A stretch of 64,000 bases of DNA, taken from positions 186,001-250,000 of the forward strand of contig JADKFS010000001.1 in assembly GCA_016717335.1 (NCBI GenBank), in the 5' to 3' direction. Below are positions 48,099-56,338 of the stretch, piece by piece. The notes below the pieces were generated by a model. That model was not told the DNA's origin. It saw nothing but the letters and a program-made list of their open reading frames with translations, and searched no databases. The DNA comes from Candidatus Ribeiella danica. Lineage in GTDB: Bacteria; Chloroflexota; Chloroflexia; Chloroflexales; Roseiflexaceae. The position numbers and the translations under genes are program-made. Within the stretch, counting starts at the first letter, position 1. Every line of letters begins with the position of its first letter.

Positions 48099-49145
48099 AT
48101 GAACGAGCGAGTCAAACACCTCCTGGCTTTGCCCGACACGCCTCGCTACAACATCAAGGCCGTCGTCCAGCAGACCCAGGTCAACATCTCGACGTTGCGA
48201 GCCTGGGAGCAGCGTTATGGGGTGCCGCGTCCAAAACGTTCCGACCACGGGCATCGACTCTACTCACAGCGCGATGTGGCCATCATTAAATGGCTGAGGC
48301 AGTGCACCGAGGAGGGTCTGGCGATCAGTCAGGCGGTGCAGATGCTGCGCGACCTCGACACGGAAGAGCCCGGCAGCGCCCGGCCGGATGGACCGATCGC
48401 CCCCACGCCTGCCGCCGCCCCACCCAACAGCGCCTGGCCCGATATCCGCGCCGCCCTGAGCCACCACCTCGCCGAGATCAATCTGCGCCAGGCGCACCTG
48501 CTGGTCAACAATGTCTGCGCGATGTTCCCGGCCGAGACGGTCATCCTCGAAATCTTCGAGCCGATCATGGTCGAGACCGGGATGCGCTGGACGCGCGGCG
48601 AGATCTGCGTCGCCGAGGAGCACGTGGTCTCCAACTTCATCCGCCAACGCCTGCTCGGGCTGATCCAGCTGCACGCGCCGTTCGCCCACGGCCCGCGCCT
48701 GATCTGCGGCTGCGTGCCCCAGGAGCAGCACGAGCTCGGCCTGCTCATGTTTGCCCTGCTCATGGAGCAGCGCGGCTGGGAAGTGATCTACCTCGGCCAG
48801 AGCCTATCCACCGAGGGCCTGGGCGATTTCCTGGTGCGCGTCTCGCCGGCGATGATCAGCTTGAGCATTACGCTGGTCGAGCATATGCCGGGGCTGCTCG
48901 AAATGTGCAAGGTGATCAAGTCGCTCGACCGGCATCACCTGGAGCTGACCTTCAGCGGCCACGCGTTCAACCTGTACCCCGAGCTGCGCGACCGCGTCCC
49001 CGGTATCTTTCTCGGCACCGACCTGCGCTCGGCCGTCGCCCACGCCGACGAGCTGGGCGAGATCGTCGACCCCGACCGCTGGTACAAGCTCGCCTCGCTC
49101 AACGGCCGCGCCAACCTGGCCGGCGATCTGACGCTCGATATCTGA
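48099..49145 (+). CDS. MerR-type B12-dependent photoreceptor regulator (CarH/LitR-like)
   Basis: 348 aa. Residues 17-85 are a MerR helix-turn-helix (YNIKAVVQQTQVNISTLRAW, EQRYGVPRPKRSDHGHRLYS). After a Pro/Ala linker comes the helical B12-binding bundle and a Rossmann cobalamin domain. It keeps the CarH light-sensing residues: Trp164, Val171, Glu174 and His175 in WTRGEICVAEEH (the W-x9-EH motif), plus the ExHxxG cobalt ligand loop at EQHELG (His211). It should therefore bind adenosylcobalamin, tetramerise on DNA in the dark and release it in light (family knowledge). AGGAGG lies 13 nt upstream of the ATG. It is divergent from pufB, so puf is the likely target. Confidence 0.9.
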   Translation: MNERVKHLLALPDTPRYNIKAVVQQTQVNISTLRAWEQRYGVPRPKRSDHGHRLYSQRDVAIIKWLRQCTEEGLAISQAVQMLRDLDTEEPGSARPDGPIAPTPAAAPPNSAWPDIRAALSHHLAEINLRQAHLLVNNVCAMFPAETVILEIFEPIMVETGMRWTRGEICVAEEHVVSNFIRQRLLGLIQLHAPFAHGPRLICGCVPQEQHELGLLMFALLMEQRGWEVIYLGQSLSTEGLGDFLVRVSPAMISLSITLVEHMPGLLEMCKVIKSLDRHHLELTFSGHAFNLYPELRDRVPGIFLGTDLRSAVAHADELGEIVDPDRWYKLASLNGRANLAGDLTLDI

Positions 49146-49165
49146 TAGCCACGCTCACTCCCCTG

Positions 49166-49199
49166 CCCCCTCCCCTGCCAGGGGAGGGGGTTTCTTTTT
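49166..49199 (+). terminator. Rho-independent terminator after the photoreceptor gene
   Basis: Perfect 10-bp stem CCCCCTCCCC/GGGGAGGGGG with loop TGCCA, followed by TTTCTTTTT, 20 bp after the stop codon. Confidence 0.92.
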
Positions 49200-49247
49200 C
49201 GTGGGTGTGGGCGATGGCACGACAACCCTACACGCGTAAACCGCGGC

Positions 49248-49276
49248 TTTACGTTTTGTGCTTCGCGCCGTATAAT
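49248..49276 (+). promoter_or_regulatory. Promoter of the gene at 49318
   Basis: TTTACG, a 17-bp spacer and TATAAT (49271-49276), 41 bp before the start codon. It shows that this gene is transcribed apart from the regulator. Confidence 0.65.
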
Positions 49277-49317
49277 TGCGGATGCGGCAAGACGGGATCA
49301 GCATCAAGAGGTGGTTT

Positions 49318-49833
49318 ATGCAGGTGTTTGAAACCTGGCTGGAGGCCGGCGGCCCACGCGTCGCCGCAATCCTGGACGCCCACCGCGAAGTCATCTGCGA
49401 CACTGTTGCCATGCGGATGTCGACCGCCTTCCCGTCGCTGTGCCTCGATCCGGCACGCTTCGACGCGATCGCGTTCCAGCAGGAGATGTTCCAGAACACG
49501 CCCCGGCGCTTCCATCGGCTGATGCAGGTGGTGCTGCGGCTGCAGGCGATGGTCGTGATCGAGCGCGAGTACCGCTGGGGCTGGACGATCATTCCGCGCT
49601 ACGGCGTCGCACGTCATCACGTGATCAGCCACGCGCGCTGGTACTTCGACGCCGCCCGCTCGGTCGCGCCGTTCCGCAGCAGCGATGTGCCCTATCTCGA
49701 CGACCTCGAGGGCCGCGTGCTGCATACGATCGATCAGATCACCGTGGTGCCGGGCTCCGCCGCCAAGCGGCACGAGCTGAACAGCCATAGCAACGGGTAT
49801 TCCAACGGGCATCACGAGCGCATGCCGCGCTAG
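49318..49833 (+). CDS. Unknown helical protein next to the photoreceptor gene
   Basis: 171 aa from the ATG at 49318, chosen because GAGGTGG lies 5 nt upstream; an in-frame ATG at 49276 overlaps the -10 box. It is mostly helical and soluble: VFETWLEAGGPRVAAILDAH, RRFHRLMQVVLRLQAMVVIE, then WGWTIIPRYGVARHHVISHA, with many His and Trp residues. The C-terminus is Ser/Asn/His-rich and disordered. I do not recognise the family. It has its own promoter. Its place beside the photoreceptor and puf operon suggests a regulatory or pigment-related role (inference). Confidence 0.72.
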   Translation: MQVFETWLEAGGPRVAAILDAHREVICDTVAMRMSTAFPSLCLDPARFDAIAFQQEMFQNTPRRFHRLMQVVLRLQAMVVIEREYRWGWTIIPRYGVARHHVISHARWYFDAARSVAPFRSSDVPYLDDLEGRVLHTIDQITVVPGSAAKRHELNSHSNGYSNGHHERMPR

Positions 49834-49844
49834 CGCCTGCGGCG

Positions 49845-49998
49845 CGAGGGGAGACAAGGGGACAAGGGGACAAGGGGACAAGGGGACAAGGTGACGGTGA
49901 CGGGGTAGCGGGATGGTGATCGATGCTCTTGTATCGTCCTTGGTCTTTGGTCCTTGGTCTATTGTCTTTGGTCCTTGGTCCTTGGTCTATCGTCCCTC
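49845..49998. repeat. ACAAGGGG and TTGGTCC repeats
   Basis: Five units of ACAAGGGG (49854-49893), a centre, then eight heptamers TTGGTCT/TTGGTCC (49936-49990). The second array reaches the stop of the ABC permease. Confidence 0.9.
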
Positions 49999-50829
49999 TT
50001 ACAGGTCGCGCCGGCTGAACCCGCGCATCGCGAGCGCCAGGCCCAGCACCACGTAGATCGCAGCGTAGATCACCATGGCCTGGCTCGGCGGCGAGGTGCC
50101 GCTGAACGGCGACGGGATGAGTGACAGCACCTGCGGCTGCATCAGGTAGGCCGCGCGCCGCCACAGCGCCTCCACCGGCATCAGCAGGCTCGTGGCGATG
50201 CCGACGTTCACGGCGGCGTGCGACTGCAGCAGCGAGCCGATCTGCTCGACCCAGGCGCCGATAAAGGCCAGCCCGTAGAGCATGAACAGCACCACGCCGT
50301 TCGTCAGCGTCGAGAGGTACGTGCCGCCCAGCAGCGAGAGCGAGAGCAGCACCAGGCTCTCGAGCATCAGCAGCAGCAGCCCGCCCAGCGGGTACGGCGG
50401 CAGGTAGCCGACCAGCAGGTACACCACCAGCAGCAGCCCGCCCCCCAGCAGCCCCAGGTAGAGCGTAATCATCGCCGCGTAGCCGAGCCACTTGCCCAGC
50501 ACGATCTGCCAGCGCCGCACCGGCTTGGTGACGATCGCCTGCACGGTGTGGCTGGCGATCTCGCCCGAGATCGTGTCGACCGAGGCGAAGATCGCCAGCA
50601 TGATCGTGAGGAAGTGCGTCACGTAGAAGCCGGCCATGAGCAGCAGGTTGTAGTTGACCTGCAGCTGGATCGGGCTCGTGATGTGCTCCCTGACGCTCCG
50701 GTCGATCAGCCAGAAGCCGATCGAGAAGAGCAGCAGAAACAGCCCGCCGAGCACGAGCGCCGCGACCACCATCTTGCGCCGCCGCGCCTCCTGAAATGTC
50801 AGCCAGGTGATTGTCGCGATCGTGTTCAT
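49999..50829 (-). CDS. ABC-2 type transporter permease
   Basis: 276 aa with six TM helices. It starts ATITWLTFQEARRRKMVVAA, a typical ABC-2 (NatB/CcmB-like) N-terminus. A large loop follows TM1, then FYVTHFLTIMLAIFASVDTI and GEIASHTVQAIVTKPVRRWQ, the family's cytosolic coupling region. The start codon overlaps the stop of the ATPase gene (TAATG), so it is the membrane partner of that subunit. The substrate is unknown; such exporters handle drugs, lipids or peptides. Confidence 0.9.
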   Translation of the reverse strand: MNTIATITWLTFQEARRRKMVVAALVLGGLFLLLFSIGFWLIDRSVREHITSPIQLQVNYNLLLMAGFYVTHFLTIMLAIFASVDTISGEIASHTVQAIVTKPVRRWQIVLGKWLGYAAMITLYLGLLGGGLLLVVYLLVGYLPPYPLGGLLLLMLESLVLLSLSLLGGTYLSTLTNGVVLFMLYGLAFIGAWVEQIGSLLQSHAAVNVGIATSLLMPVEALWRRAAYLMQPQVLSLIPSPFSGTSPPSQAMVIYAAIYVVLGLALAMRGFSRRDL

Positions 50830-51785
50830 TACTGTCCGCTATCCTCGCGCCCGACCACGTCCAGGAACAGCTGCTCGAGCGAGATGCGCCGCGGCGTGAG
50901 CGCGTACAGCCGCGCGCCGCTGGCGAGCGTGCAGGCCGCGACCTCCGGCAGCAGCTCCTCGTCGGGCAGCGTCAGGTGACAGGTGGCCGGCGCCGGGGGA
51001 GAGGAGGGGTCGTTCTCAGCGACCGTGACCTGGCCCTGGTCCCCGATCACCCCCGCCAGCGCGGCCAGCAGCTCCGGAGTCACACGGTCGACCCGCAGCT
51101 CGACATGCAGCAGCCCCTCCTGCATATCCTTGAGCGCCAGGGTCCGCAGCACGCGCCCAGCCTTGATGAACGAGACGCGGTCGCAGGTCGCCTCGACCTC
51201 GCCGAGCAGGTGCGAGTTCAGGAACACCGTCGTGCCGCGCGCCTTGAGGTCGTGGATGATCCCGCGCACGAGCATGCGCCCGAACGGGTCGAGCGCCGAG
51301 GTCGGCTCGTCGAGGAACACCAGATCGGGCTCGTTCAGCAGCGCCTGGGCCAGGCCGATCCGCTGGAGCATGCCCTTCGAGAAGTCGGCGATCGGCCGGC
51401 GTGCGTGCTCGGCCAGGCCGACCTGATCGAGCAGCGCGGGGATGCGGCGGCGGCGCGTGGCCGCGTCGATCCGGTGGAGCCGCCCGTGCAGGTCGAGCAG
51501 CTCGGCCGCCTGCAGCCACTCGTGGAAGCGGAAGTGCTCGGGCAGAAAACCGATCCGCGCCATCGCGACCGGGTCGCCCGGCCGCCGCCCGAGCAGCTGT
51601 GCCGCGCCGCCGCTGGGCGCGACCAGCCCGAGCAGCATCTTGACCGAGGTGCTCTTGCCGGCGCCGTTTGGCCCCAGGAAGCCGAAAACCTCACCCCTCG
51701 GCACCTGGAGGGTGAGGTCGGCCACGGCGACTTTCGCGCCGTAGACTTTGCGCAGGCCGGTGGTCTCGATCACGAAATCGGGCAT
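50829..51785 (-). CDS. ABC-2 type transporter ATPase
   Basis: 318 aa. Walker A is GPNGAGKSTS (about residue 39), followed by GLVAPSGGAAQLLGRRPGDP, a Q-loop at FLPEHFRFHEW, signature FSKGMLQRIGLAQALL (FSKGM type, usual in the CcmA/NatA drug-export group), Walker B LVFLDEPTSALDP and the H-loop VFLNSHLLGEVE. A C-terminal regulatory part (about 220-318) follows. It is translationally coupled to the permease downstream. Confidence 0.94.
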   Translation of the reverse strand: MPDFVIETTGLRKVYGAKVAVADLTLQVPRGEVFGFLGPNGAGKSTSVKMLLGLVAPSGGAAQLLGRRPGDPVAMARIGFLPEHFRFHEWLQAAELLDLHGRLHRIDAATRRRRIPALLDQVGLAEHARRPIADFSKGMLQRIGLAQALLNEPDLVFLDEPTSALDPFGRMLVRGIIHDLKARGTTVFLNSHLLGEVEATCDRVSFIKAGRVLRTLALKDMQEGLLHVELRVDRVTPELLAALAGVIGDQGQVTVAENDPSSPPAPATCHLTLPDEELLPEVAACTLASGARLYALTPRRISLEQLFLDVVGREDSGQ

Positions 51786-51850
51786 AGTTGTCGGTAGTCA
51801 GCAGTCAGCAGTCAGCAGCTTGTTCCCTCTGACTACTGACTACCATTACT
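51786..51850. repeat. GTCAGCA/TGACTAC heptamer hairpin
   Basis: GGTAGTCAGCAGTCAGCAGT (left) faces CTGACTACTGACTACC (right), between the ABC ATPase start and the anti-sigma gene stop. It leaves almost no room for an ABC-operon promoter. Confidence 0.92.
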
Positions 51851-51865
51851 CAATCAGCTACCTTA

Positions 51866-53035
51866 TCAGCGCACCGACTCGGCCGTCGCGAGCAGCGCGT
51901 CGATCATATCGGCCTCGCGCATGCCGCTGCCCTCGAGCATGTAGAAGGTCTCGCCGCGCTGCCAGTAGAGCTGCCAGTGCGCCTGGCCGCGCGTGCCGGC
52001 GCCGACCAGCAGGGCCTTCTCGCCGCCGACGTTCACCTGCCGGAGGTTGTTCGTATCGGCCGGGAACGGGAACAGCAGCGTATTGTTCCAGTTGATGTCG
52101 CGGCTGGTCGCCTCGGCCTGCTCCGGCGTCATGCCAAGCAGCCGCAGCGCCACCTTGCCGAGCTGGGGCAGGTCGACCCCGTCGGGCAGGCCGACGCTCG
52201 GGCTATGGCCCTGGTTCAGCGTCATCTGGTAGTTGGCGCCGCGGTAGCGCGTCGACACGAACGGCTGCATGTCGACCGTGATCGGGCCGGCGCCGAGCGC
52301 ATCCGGGATCGTCACATCCCGAATATCGAGCATCTCCAGCACCTGGCGCGCGGTCGCCACGTTCACGCTGAACTGGCCCTTCCCCGGGCTAGTGACGGTA
52401 TACTCGGTGCTGAGCGCGGGTCCGGGCAGCTGCGCCGGCTCAGCGACGGTGGTGCCGGCCAGCGCGGCCGCCGCGCCGGCCGACGCGACCGTGCGCGGCG
52501 GCGTCTTATCGCTCGATGTCGGCTTATCGAGGAACAGGGTCTTGCCGTCGAGGTTGAGGTTTTCGAGCTGCCTCACCCGATCGGCGCTGATCGGCACGAA
52601 TACGACCTTCTGCACGCGGAAGACGCTCAGCAGGCTGTCCGCGGCGGCGCGCAGCGGCGGGACCAGCAGCAGGCTCAGCGCGACGACGAGCGCGGCCATG
52701 CCGGCCAGCAGCGCGCGGCGGCGGCCGGACCAGGATGATGTCACTTGCATAAATGGTCTCCTTTGAACGTTGGAACGTTCGTACGTCGGAACGTCTAGAT
52801 CTTGCTTGTCGGCACCGGCAGCTCGCAGGCGGGCCAGCGCGGCCTGTGGGTCAGGCCCGGCCGACGGGGTAGCCAGCAGCGCGCGCGCGCGCTGGGCCTG
52901 GGCGCGCAACTCGGCCTGGCGGCCCTGGCAGGCGGCGCAGCTCGCGATATGCGCGCCCAGCGCCGCGCGCTCCAGCGCCGGCAGCTCGCCGTCGAGGTAG
53001 GCCCGCAGCCGCCCCTCGTCCTCACAGTTCGTCAT
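51866..53035 (-). CDS. Anti-sigma factor with zinc finger, TM helix and extracytoplasmic domain (repeat-interrupted)
   Basis: 389 aa from the ATG at 53035. The N-terminus is a zf-HC2 anti-sigma domain (YLDGELPALERAALGAHIAS, CAACQ). Next comes a repeat-encoded linker (LDVPTYERSNVQRRPF), one TM helix (ALLAGMAALVVALSLLLVPP) and a ~260-residue outer domain of the DUF4367/negative-regulator kind. A second start with its own AAGGAG is at 52750 (MQVTSS), in the same frame. The chain may thus be made as one protein or as two pieces (cytosolic finger; membrane protein). It lies 214 bp downstream of the ECF sigma gene and would sequester it. Confidence 0.8.
   Translation of the reverse strand: MTNCEDEGRLRAYLDGELPALERAALGAHIASCAACQGRQAELRAQAQRARALLATPSAGPDPQAALARLRAAGADKQDLDVPTYERSNVQRRPFMQVTSSWSGRRRALLAGMAALVVALSLLLVPPLRAAADSLLSVFRVQKVVFVPISADRVRQLENLNLDGKTLFLDKPTSSDKTPPRTVASAGAAAALAGTTVAEPAQLPGPALSTEYTVTSPGKGQFSVNVATARQVLEMLDIRDVTIPDALGAGPITVDMQPFVSTRYRGANYQMTLNQGHSPSVGLPDGVDLPQLGKVALRLLGMTPEQAEATSRDINWNNTLLFPFPADTNNLRQVNVGGEKALLVGAGTRGQAHWQLYWQRGETFYMLEGSGMREADMIDALLATAESVR
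52763..52798. repeat. In-frame GAACGTT repeat in the anti-sigma gene
   Basis: TTGAACGTTGGAACGTTCGT and ACGTCGGAACGTC. It separates the zinc-finger part from the TM part while keeping the frame open. Confidence 0.8.
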
Positions 53036-53083
53036 TCGCGTCCTCATTCTCAGCATCCAGGAGTCAGCTTCCGTGTGGCTGCG

Positions 53084-53192
53084 TAAGGCCTGGTTCAATC
53101 GCGCGTGACCGTTCATTGCCCCACAGGCGTAGGGGCGCGATCGATCGCGCCCGTACAGGTCACGTCGAAATCCCTAGCATTGAACCATGCCT
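53084..53192. repeat. Inverted repeat element between sigma and anti-sigma genes
   Basis: TAAGGCCTGGTTCAAT (53084-53099) faces ATTGAACCATGCCTAAG (53179-53195) about 80 bp away. The core contains a GATCGATC palindrome with GGGGCGC flanks. The same TGGTTCAAT/GGCCT ends occur at 13025-13050. Confidence 0.6.
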
Positions 53193-53249
53193 AAGCATTG
53201 CACGATGCGTCATAGACCAGCGGATGAGCCAGTATCATGTCGCCTTTCA

Positions 53250-53834
53250 TTATCCTTGATCGTCTGGCGGTCCCATCTGCTCCAACGCTTGGAGAAACGC
53301 ACGCTCAGCACGCACTAACAGCGTGCCAACCGAGCCAGGCGCGACCTCTAGCGCCGCCGCGATTTCGGCATAGGCTAACCCGGCGTACCGCAGGAGGAGC
53401 AGCTTGGCTGTACGCTCCGGCAATCGCGCAAGGGCCGCCTGCACGCGCTCGCGCTCCTCGCGCCGTACATACTCGTCCTGCGGATCGCTCTGCTGCTCCG
53501 GCTCTACTTGTTCGAGCCTGCGCTGTAAGCGCTGTGTACTGCGCAGCGCGTTGTAGGCACGGTTGACAGCGACGCGGTAAAGCCACCCGCCGAGTGCGCC
53601 GGAGCTATCCAGGCGTGGCGGCTGTCGGTAGAGCGCCGTGAACGTTTCCTGCGCCAGATCCTCGGCCTCCTGGGCGTTGCCAACAACCCCATATACCACC
53701 CGATAGACCGCCGCGTAGTGGCGCAGAAACAGCTCCTCAAAGGCTGTGCTATCGCCCGAACGCAGCCGCTCAAGCAGTGCCGCATCGGAGTCAGTCACCG
53801 CGTAATCTCTGGATGCTAGCTGGCTGCTCATCAA
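53250..53834 (-). CDS. ECF RNA polymerase sigma factor
   Basis: 194 aa. Region 2 is AFEELFLRHYAAVYRVVYGV followed by GNAQEAEDLAQETFTALYRQ. Region 4 is ALARLPERTAKLLLLRYAGL followed by AYAEIAAALEVAPGSVGTLL. There is no region 1 or 3, so it is an extracytoplasmic-function factor. The anti-sigma gene follows in the same direction, so release by an envelope signal is expected. No typical ECF autopromoter (AAC/CGT-like) was recognised upstream. Confidence 0.95.
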   Translation of the reverse strand: MMSSQLASRDYAVTDSDAALLERLRSGDSTAFEELFLRHYAAVYRVVYGVVGNAQEAEDLAQETFTALYRQPPRLDSSGALGGWLYRVAVNRAYNALRSTQRLQRRLEQVEPEQQSDPQDEYVRREERERVQAALARLPERTAKLLLLRYAGLAYAEIAAALEVAPGSVGTLLVRAERAFLQALEQMGPPDDQG

Positions 53835-54438
53835 TCCCTATCGCTCGCATAAGCGCCGGCCTTTGCTACTATAACACCGCTGGCTGTGGATTTGTGACAG
53901 GGTGACTTGACCATGAGATGGACATTCCGCCCCTTCTGTCTTTCCTGTTCCAGCATGTGGCTGCATAGTATAACTCTGTGCGTCACCGGACAGAAGCACT
54001 TGAGTGCATTCTCTCCCATGTCGGCTCGATAGCGCACAGCACGGCGTGGCCTGATACGGTTGTTCATTAGCACAATACCAACCATATCCTAGCGTATCGA
54101 CTTGCGTGCTGGAGCTTCTTGACACGCCAATATATCGTTATATAATGCGAGCGCACATCTGTTCTGCATAGTCAGACGAAGTGCATTCCTGGGCGATAGA
54201 CCCTCGATCGAGCCCTATAGCAGTGAGCAGTCGGCAGTAAGACGGATCGCATCACAACGGCGTCTCGTTCTTGCGTACTGGCTCAATGCTTTTGCTCACA
54301 GCTATAGGAGGAACACCATCGCTTCCCATCGGACTGTTCAAGGGCTTGGCGAAAAAGGCTCTCGTGCAAGGCCCAAACGATTATAAGTCCGCAGTTGAAC
54401 AGGACGATTACGGCCGAACGACGGCAAGGAGAGGGATC
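53835..54438. other. Intergenic region with dispersed repeat copy 2
   Basis: About 600 bp without a convincing gene between the divergent sigma factor and peptidase E genes. It is AT-richer than its neighbours and holds the dispersed repeat at 54216-54308. The peptidase frame is open upstream to 54271 but that part has no ribosome site. Confidence 0.6.
54216..54308 (+). repeat. Dispersed repeat, copy 2
   Basis: CCTATAGCAGTGAGCAGTCG, GACGGATCGCATCACAACGG, CGTCTCGTTCTTGCGT and GCTTTTGCTCACAGCTATAG in order. It shares its blocks with 12569-12650 (inverted) and ends in a mirror of its own CTATAG start. Confidence 0.78.
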
Positions 54439-55140
54439 ATGAAATTTCTGCTCACCTCGGCTGGCATCAAGAACACGAGCATCCATAACGCGCTGGTCGA
54501 CCTCCTGGGCAAACCGATTGCCGAGTCCAGCGCCCTCTGCATTCCCACTGCGATCTACCCCTTCCCCGGCGGGCCTTCAATGGCCTACCGGTTCATCAGC
54601 GGATCAACCGCCAACTCCATGTGCAAATTGGGTTGGAAGTCGTTGGGCGTGCTAGAGCTCACGGCCCTACCCAGCATCAAAGAAGAATATTGGATCGCTG
54701 CGGTCCAGGAGGCTGACGCCCTGCTGGTGAGTGGCGGCGATGTCCTGTATCTGTGCCGCTGGATGCGGGAGTCCGGACTGGCAGACCTCCTGCCGTCGCT
54801 GCGCGAGACAGTCTATGTGGGGGTGAGCGCCGGCAGTATGGTGACGGCCCCTATTTTCGGAGAGACGTACGACGACCCAAATACGCCCTTCGTCATCGAT
54901 ACGGGGCTGGGGCTGGTTGACTTTGCGTTGCTTCCGCACCTGGATCACGAGGATCACCCGGAAAGTTCCACGGCCAACGTGGAAAGAATGGCCGCCGAGG
55001 TACCAGTGCCGACCTACGCGATTGACGACGAGACCGCCATCAAAGTGGCCGACGGAACAGTCGACGTCGTGTCCGAGGGACGCTGGAAGCTGTTTACGCC
55101 CTATACCAGTGGGCAGTCGGCAGGAGCCAGTCGGCAGTAA
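54439..55140 (+). CDS. Peptidase E-like (S51) serine peptidase
   Basis: 233 aa from the ATG at 54439 (AAGGAGAGGG upstream). The glutamine-amidotransferase-like fold of family S51 is shown by MKFLLTSAGIKNTSIHNALV, ADALLVSGGDVLYLCRWMRE and the nucleophile elbow YVGVSAGSMV with Ser. The Asp/His region is LLPHLDHEDHPESS. Peptidase E cleaves Asp-X dipeptides; some relatives are cyanophycinase-like. The last ~11 residues (TSGQSAGASRQ) and the stop come from dispersed-repeat copy 3. Confidence 0.88.
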   Translation: MKFLLTSAGIKNTSIHNALVDLLGKPIAESSALCIPTAIYPFPGGPSMAYRFISGSTANSMCKLGWKSLGVLELTALPSIKEEYWIAAVQEADALLVSGGDVLYLCRWMRESGLADLLPSLRETVYVGVSAGSMVTAPIFGETYDDPNTPFVIDTGLGLVDFALLPHLDHEDHPESSTANVERMAAEVPVPTYAIDDETAIKVADGTVDVVSEGRWKLFTPYTSGQSAGASRQ

Positions 55141-55160
55141 GACGCATCGCATCACAGCTC
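55101..55160 (+). repeat. Dispersed repeat, copy 3
   Basis: CCCTATACCAGTGGGCAGTC, GGCAGGAGCCAGTCGGCAGT and AAGACGCATCGCATCACAGC. It matches copies 1 and 2 and encodes the C-terminus of peptidase E. Confidence 0.75.
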
Positions 55161-55255
55161 TGAGCATAGCAGCAATTGCACCAGCCCTCGAAGCCCTGGC
55201 CAGCGTGCTGCGCCGCCGACCCCGATTGTGTGACAGCCGCATCAAGGAGTCGTAG

Positions 55256-55261
55256 TATAAT
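55256..55261 (+). promoter_or_regulatory. -10 element of the hydrolase gene at 55292
   Basis: Perfect TATAAT 30 bp before the start codon; no good -35 at the usual distance. Confidence 0.5.
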
Positions 55262-55291
55262 AGCTCCGCAATCGTCGTCCTGGTGTGAGCT

Positions 55292-56140
55292 ATGATCGAC
55301 CTCTCTACGACCGAGCACTTCCTCGAACGCCCCGGCTGCCGGCTGCGCTTCTGGCTGAGCGGTCCCCCCGATCATCCGCTGGTTGTGCTGACGCACGGCG
55401 CTGCGCTGGACCATCGCATGTTCGATCCGCAGGTCGCCGCGCTGGCGCGTGAGTATCGCGTGCTGACGTGGGATGTGCGCGGCCACGGCGGCTCGCGGCC
55501 AAACGAGGGTGCCTTCTCGATCGGGCTGGCGGCCGACGACCTGGCGGCGATCCTCGACAAGCTGGGGGCTGCCAGCGCGCTGCTGGTGGGCCACTCGATG
55601 GGCGGCATGATCAGCCAGGAGCTGGCCTTCCGCCAGCCCGAGCGCGTTGCCGCGCTGGCGCTGTTCGGCTGCTCGTGTATCACGCTGCCGATCTCTCGCG
55701 CGCAGGCGCTGGCCCAGCTGATAGCGCCGCTCTCGCTGCGGCTGGCGAGCCTGTTCCCCTACGATCCGCTCGTGCGCCAGTCGAGCCGGCTCATGGCGGC
55801 GCGGCCGGAGGTGCAGGCGCAGGCCGCCGAGATGATGCGGGCGCTCGCGAGGCAGGAGTACTGGAAGATCATCGCGGGGGTGGCGCTGTCCATGCATCAC
55901 GAGCCGGGCTACCGGATCAACCAGCCGCTGCTGGTCATCCGCGGCGAGCACGACCGGATCGGCAAGCGCCCGAGCGCGGTAGCCGCCTGGGCCAAGCGCG
56001 ACCCGCACCTGCGCTACGCGGTGATCCGCGGCGCCGGCCACAACGCCAACCAGGACGACCCCGCCCGCTTCAACGCGCTGCTGCTCGAGTTCGTGCGCGC
56101 GCACGCGCGCGCCGAGCTGCACAGCGTGCTGCTGGCCTGA
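55292..56140 (+). CDS. Alpha/beta hydrolase
   Basis: 282-aa soluble enzyme. The fold shows LVVLTHGAALDHRMFDPQVA (oxyanion HG), VLTWDVRGHGGSRPNEGAFS, nucleophile elbow LLVGHSMGGMISQELAFRQP, and the catalytic His in IRGAGHNANQDDPARFN. The Asp is probably in VIRGEHDRIG. This is the general lactonase/esterase type (RsbQ or 3-oxoadipate enol-lactonase-like). No operon partner follows: strong hairpins come directly after the stop. The substrate is unknown. Confidence 0.88.
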   Translation: MIDLSTTEHFLERPGCRLRFWLSGPPDHPLVVLTHGAALDHRMFDPQVAALAREYRVLTWDVRGHGGSRPNEGAFSIGLAADDLAAILDKLGAASALLVGHSMGGMISQELAFRQPERVAALALFGCSCITLPISRAQALAQLIAPLSLRLASLFPYDPLVRQSSRLMAARPEVQAQAAEMMRALARQEYWKIIAGVALSMHHEPGYRINQPLLVIRGEHDRIGKRPSAVAAWAKRDPHLRYAVIRGAGHNANQDDPARFNALLLEFVRAHARAELHSVLLA

Positions 56141-56166
56141 GGAGTACCAAGCCCTCACCCCCCTAC

Positions 56167-56202
56167 CCCCCTCTCTCGTGGCGACGGGAGAGGGGGATTT
56201 TG
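56167..56202 (+). terminator. Terminator after the hydrolase gene
   Basis: CCCCCTCTC/GAGAGGGGG stem followed by ATTTTGG. Confidence 0.65.
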
Positions 56203-56248
56203 GTTGGTGTCGGCGTTTCGGCGAAGTCGAAACGCCGACACCAACCAA
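56200..56248. repeat. Perfect 21-bp hairpin
   Basis: TTGGTTGGTGTCGGCGTTTCG and its exact complement with a 7-nt loop. A further CCCCCG..CGGGGGC pair follows (56256-56282). This palindrome type also resembles 28182 and 62280. Confidence 0.9.
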
Positions 56249-56338
56249 TGTTTACCCCCGTCCCTGGCAGGGGCGGGGGCAGACGGTGGGGGATCGAACG
56301 GGCCGCTGCGTCTAGGCAGCAAACAGCAGCGCGCAGCG

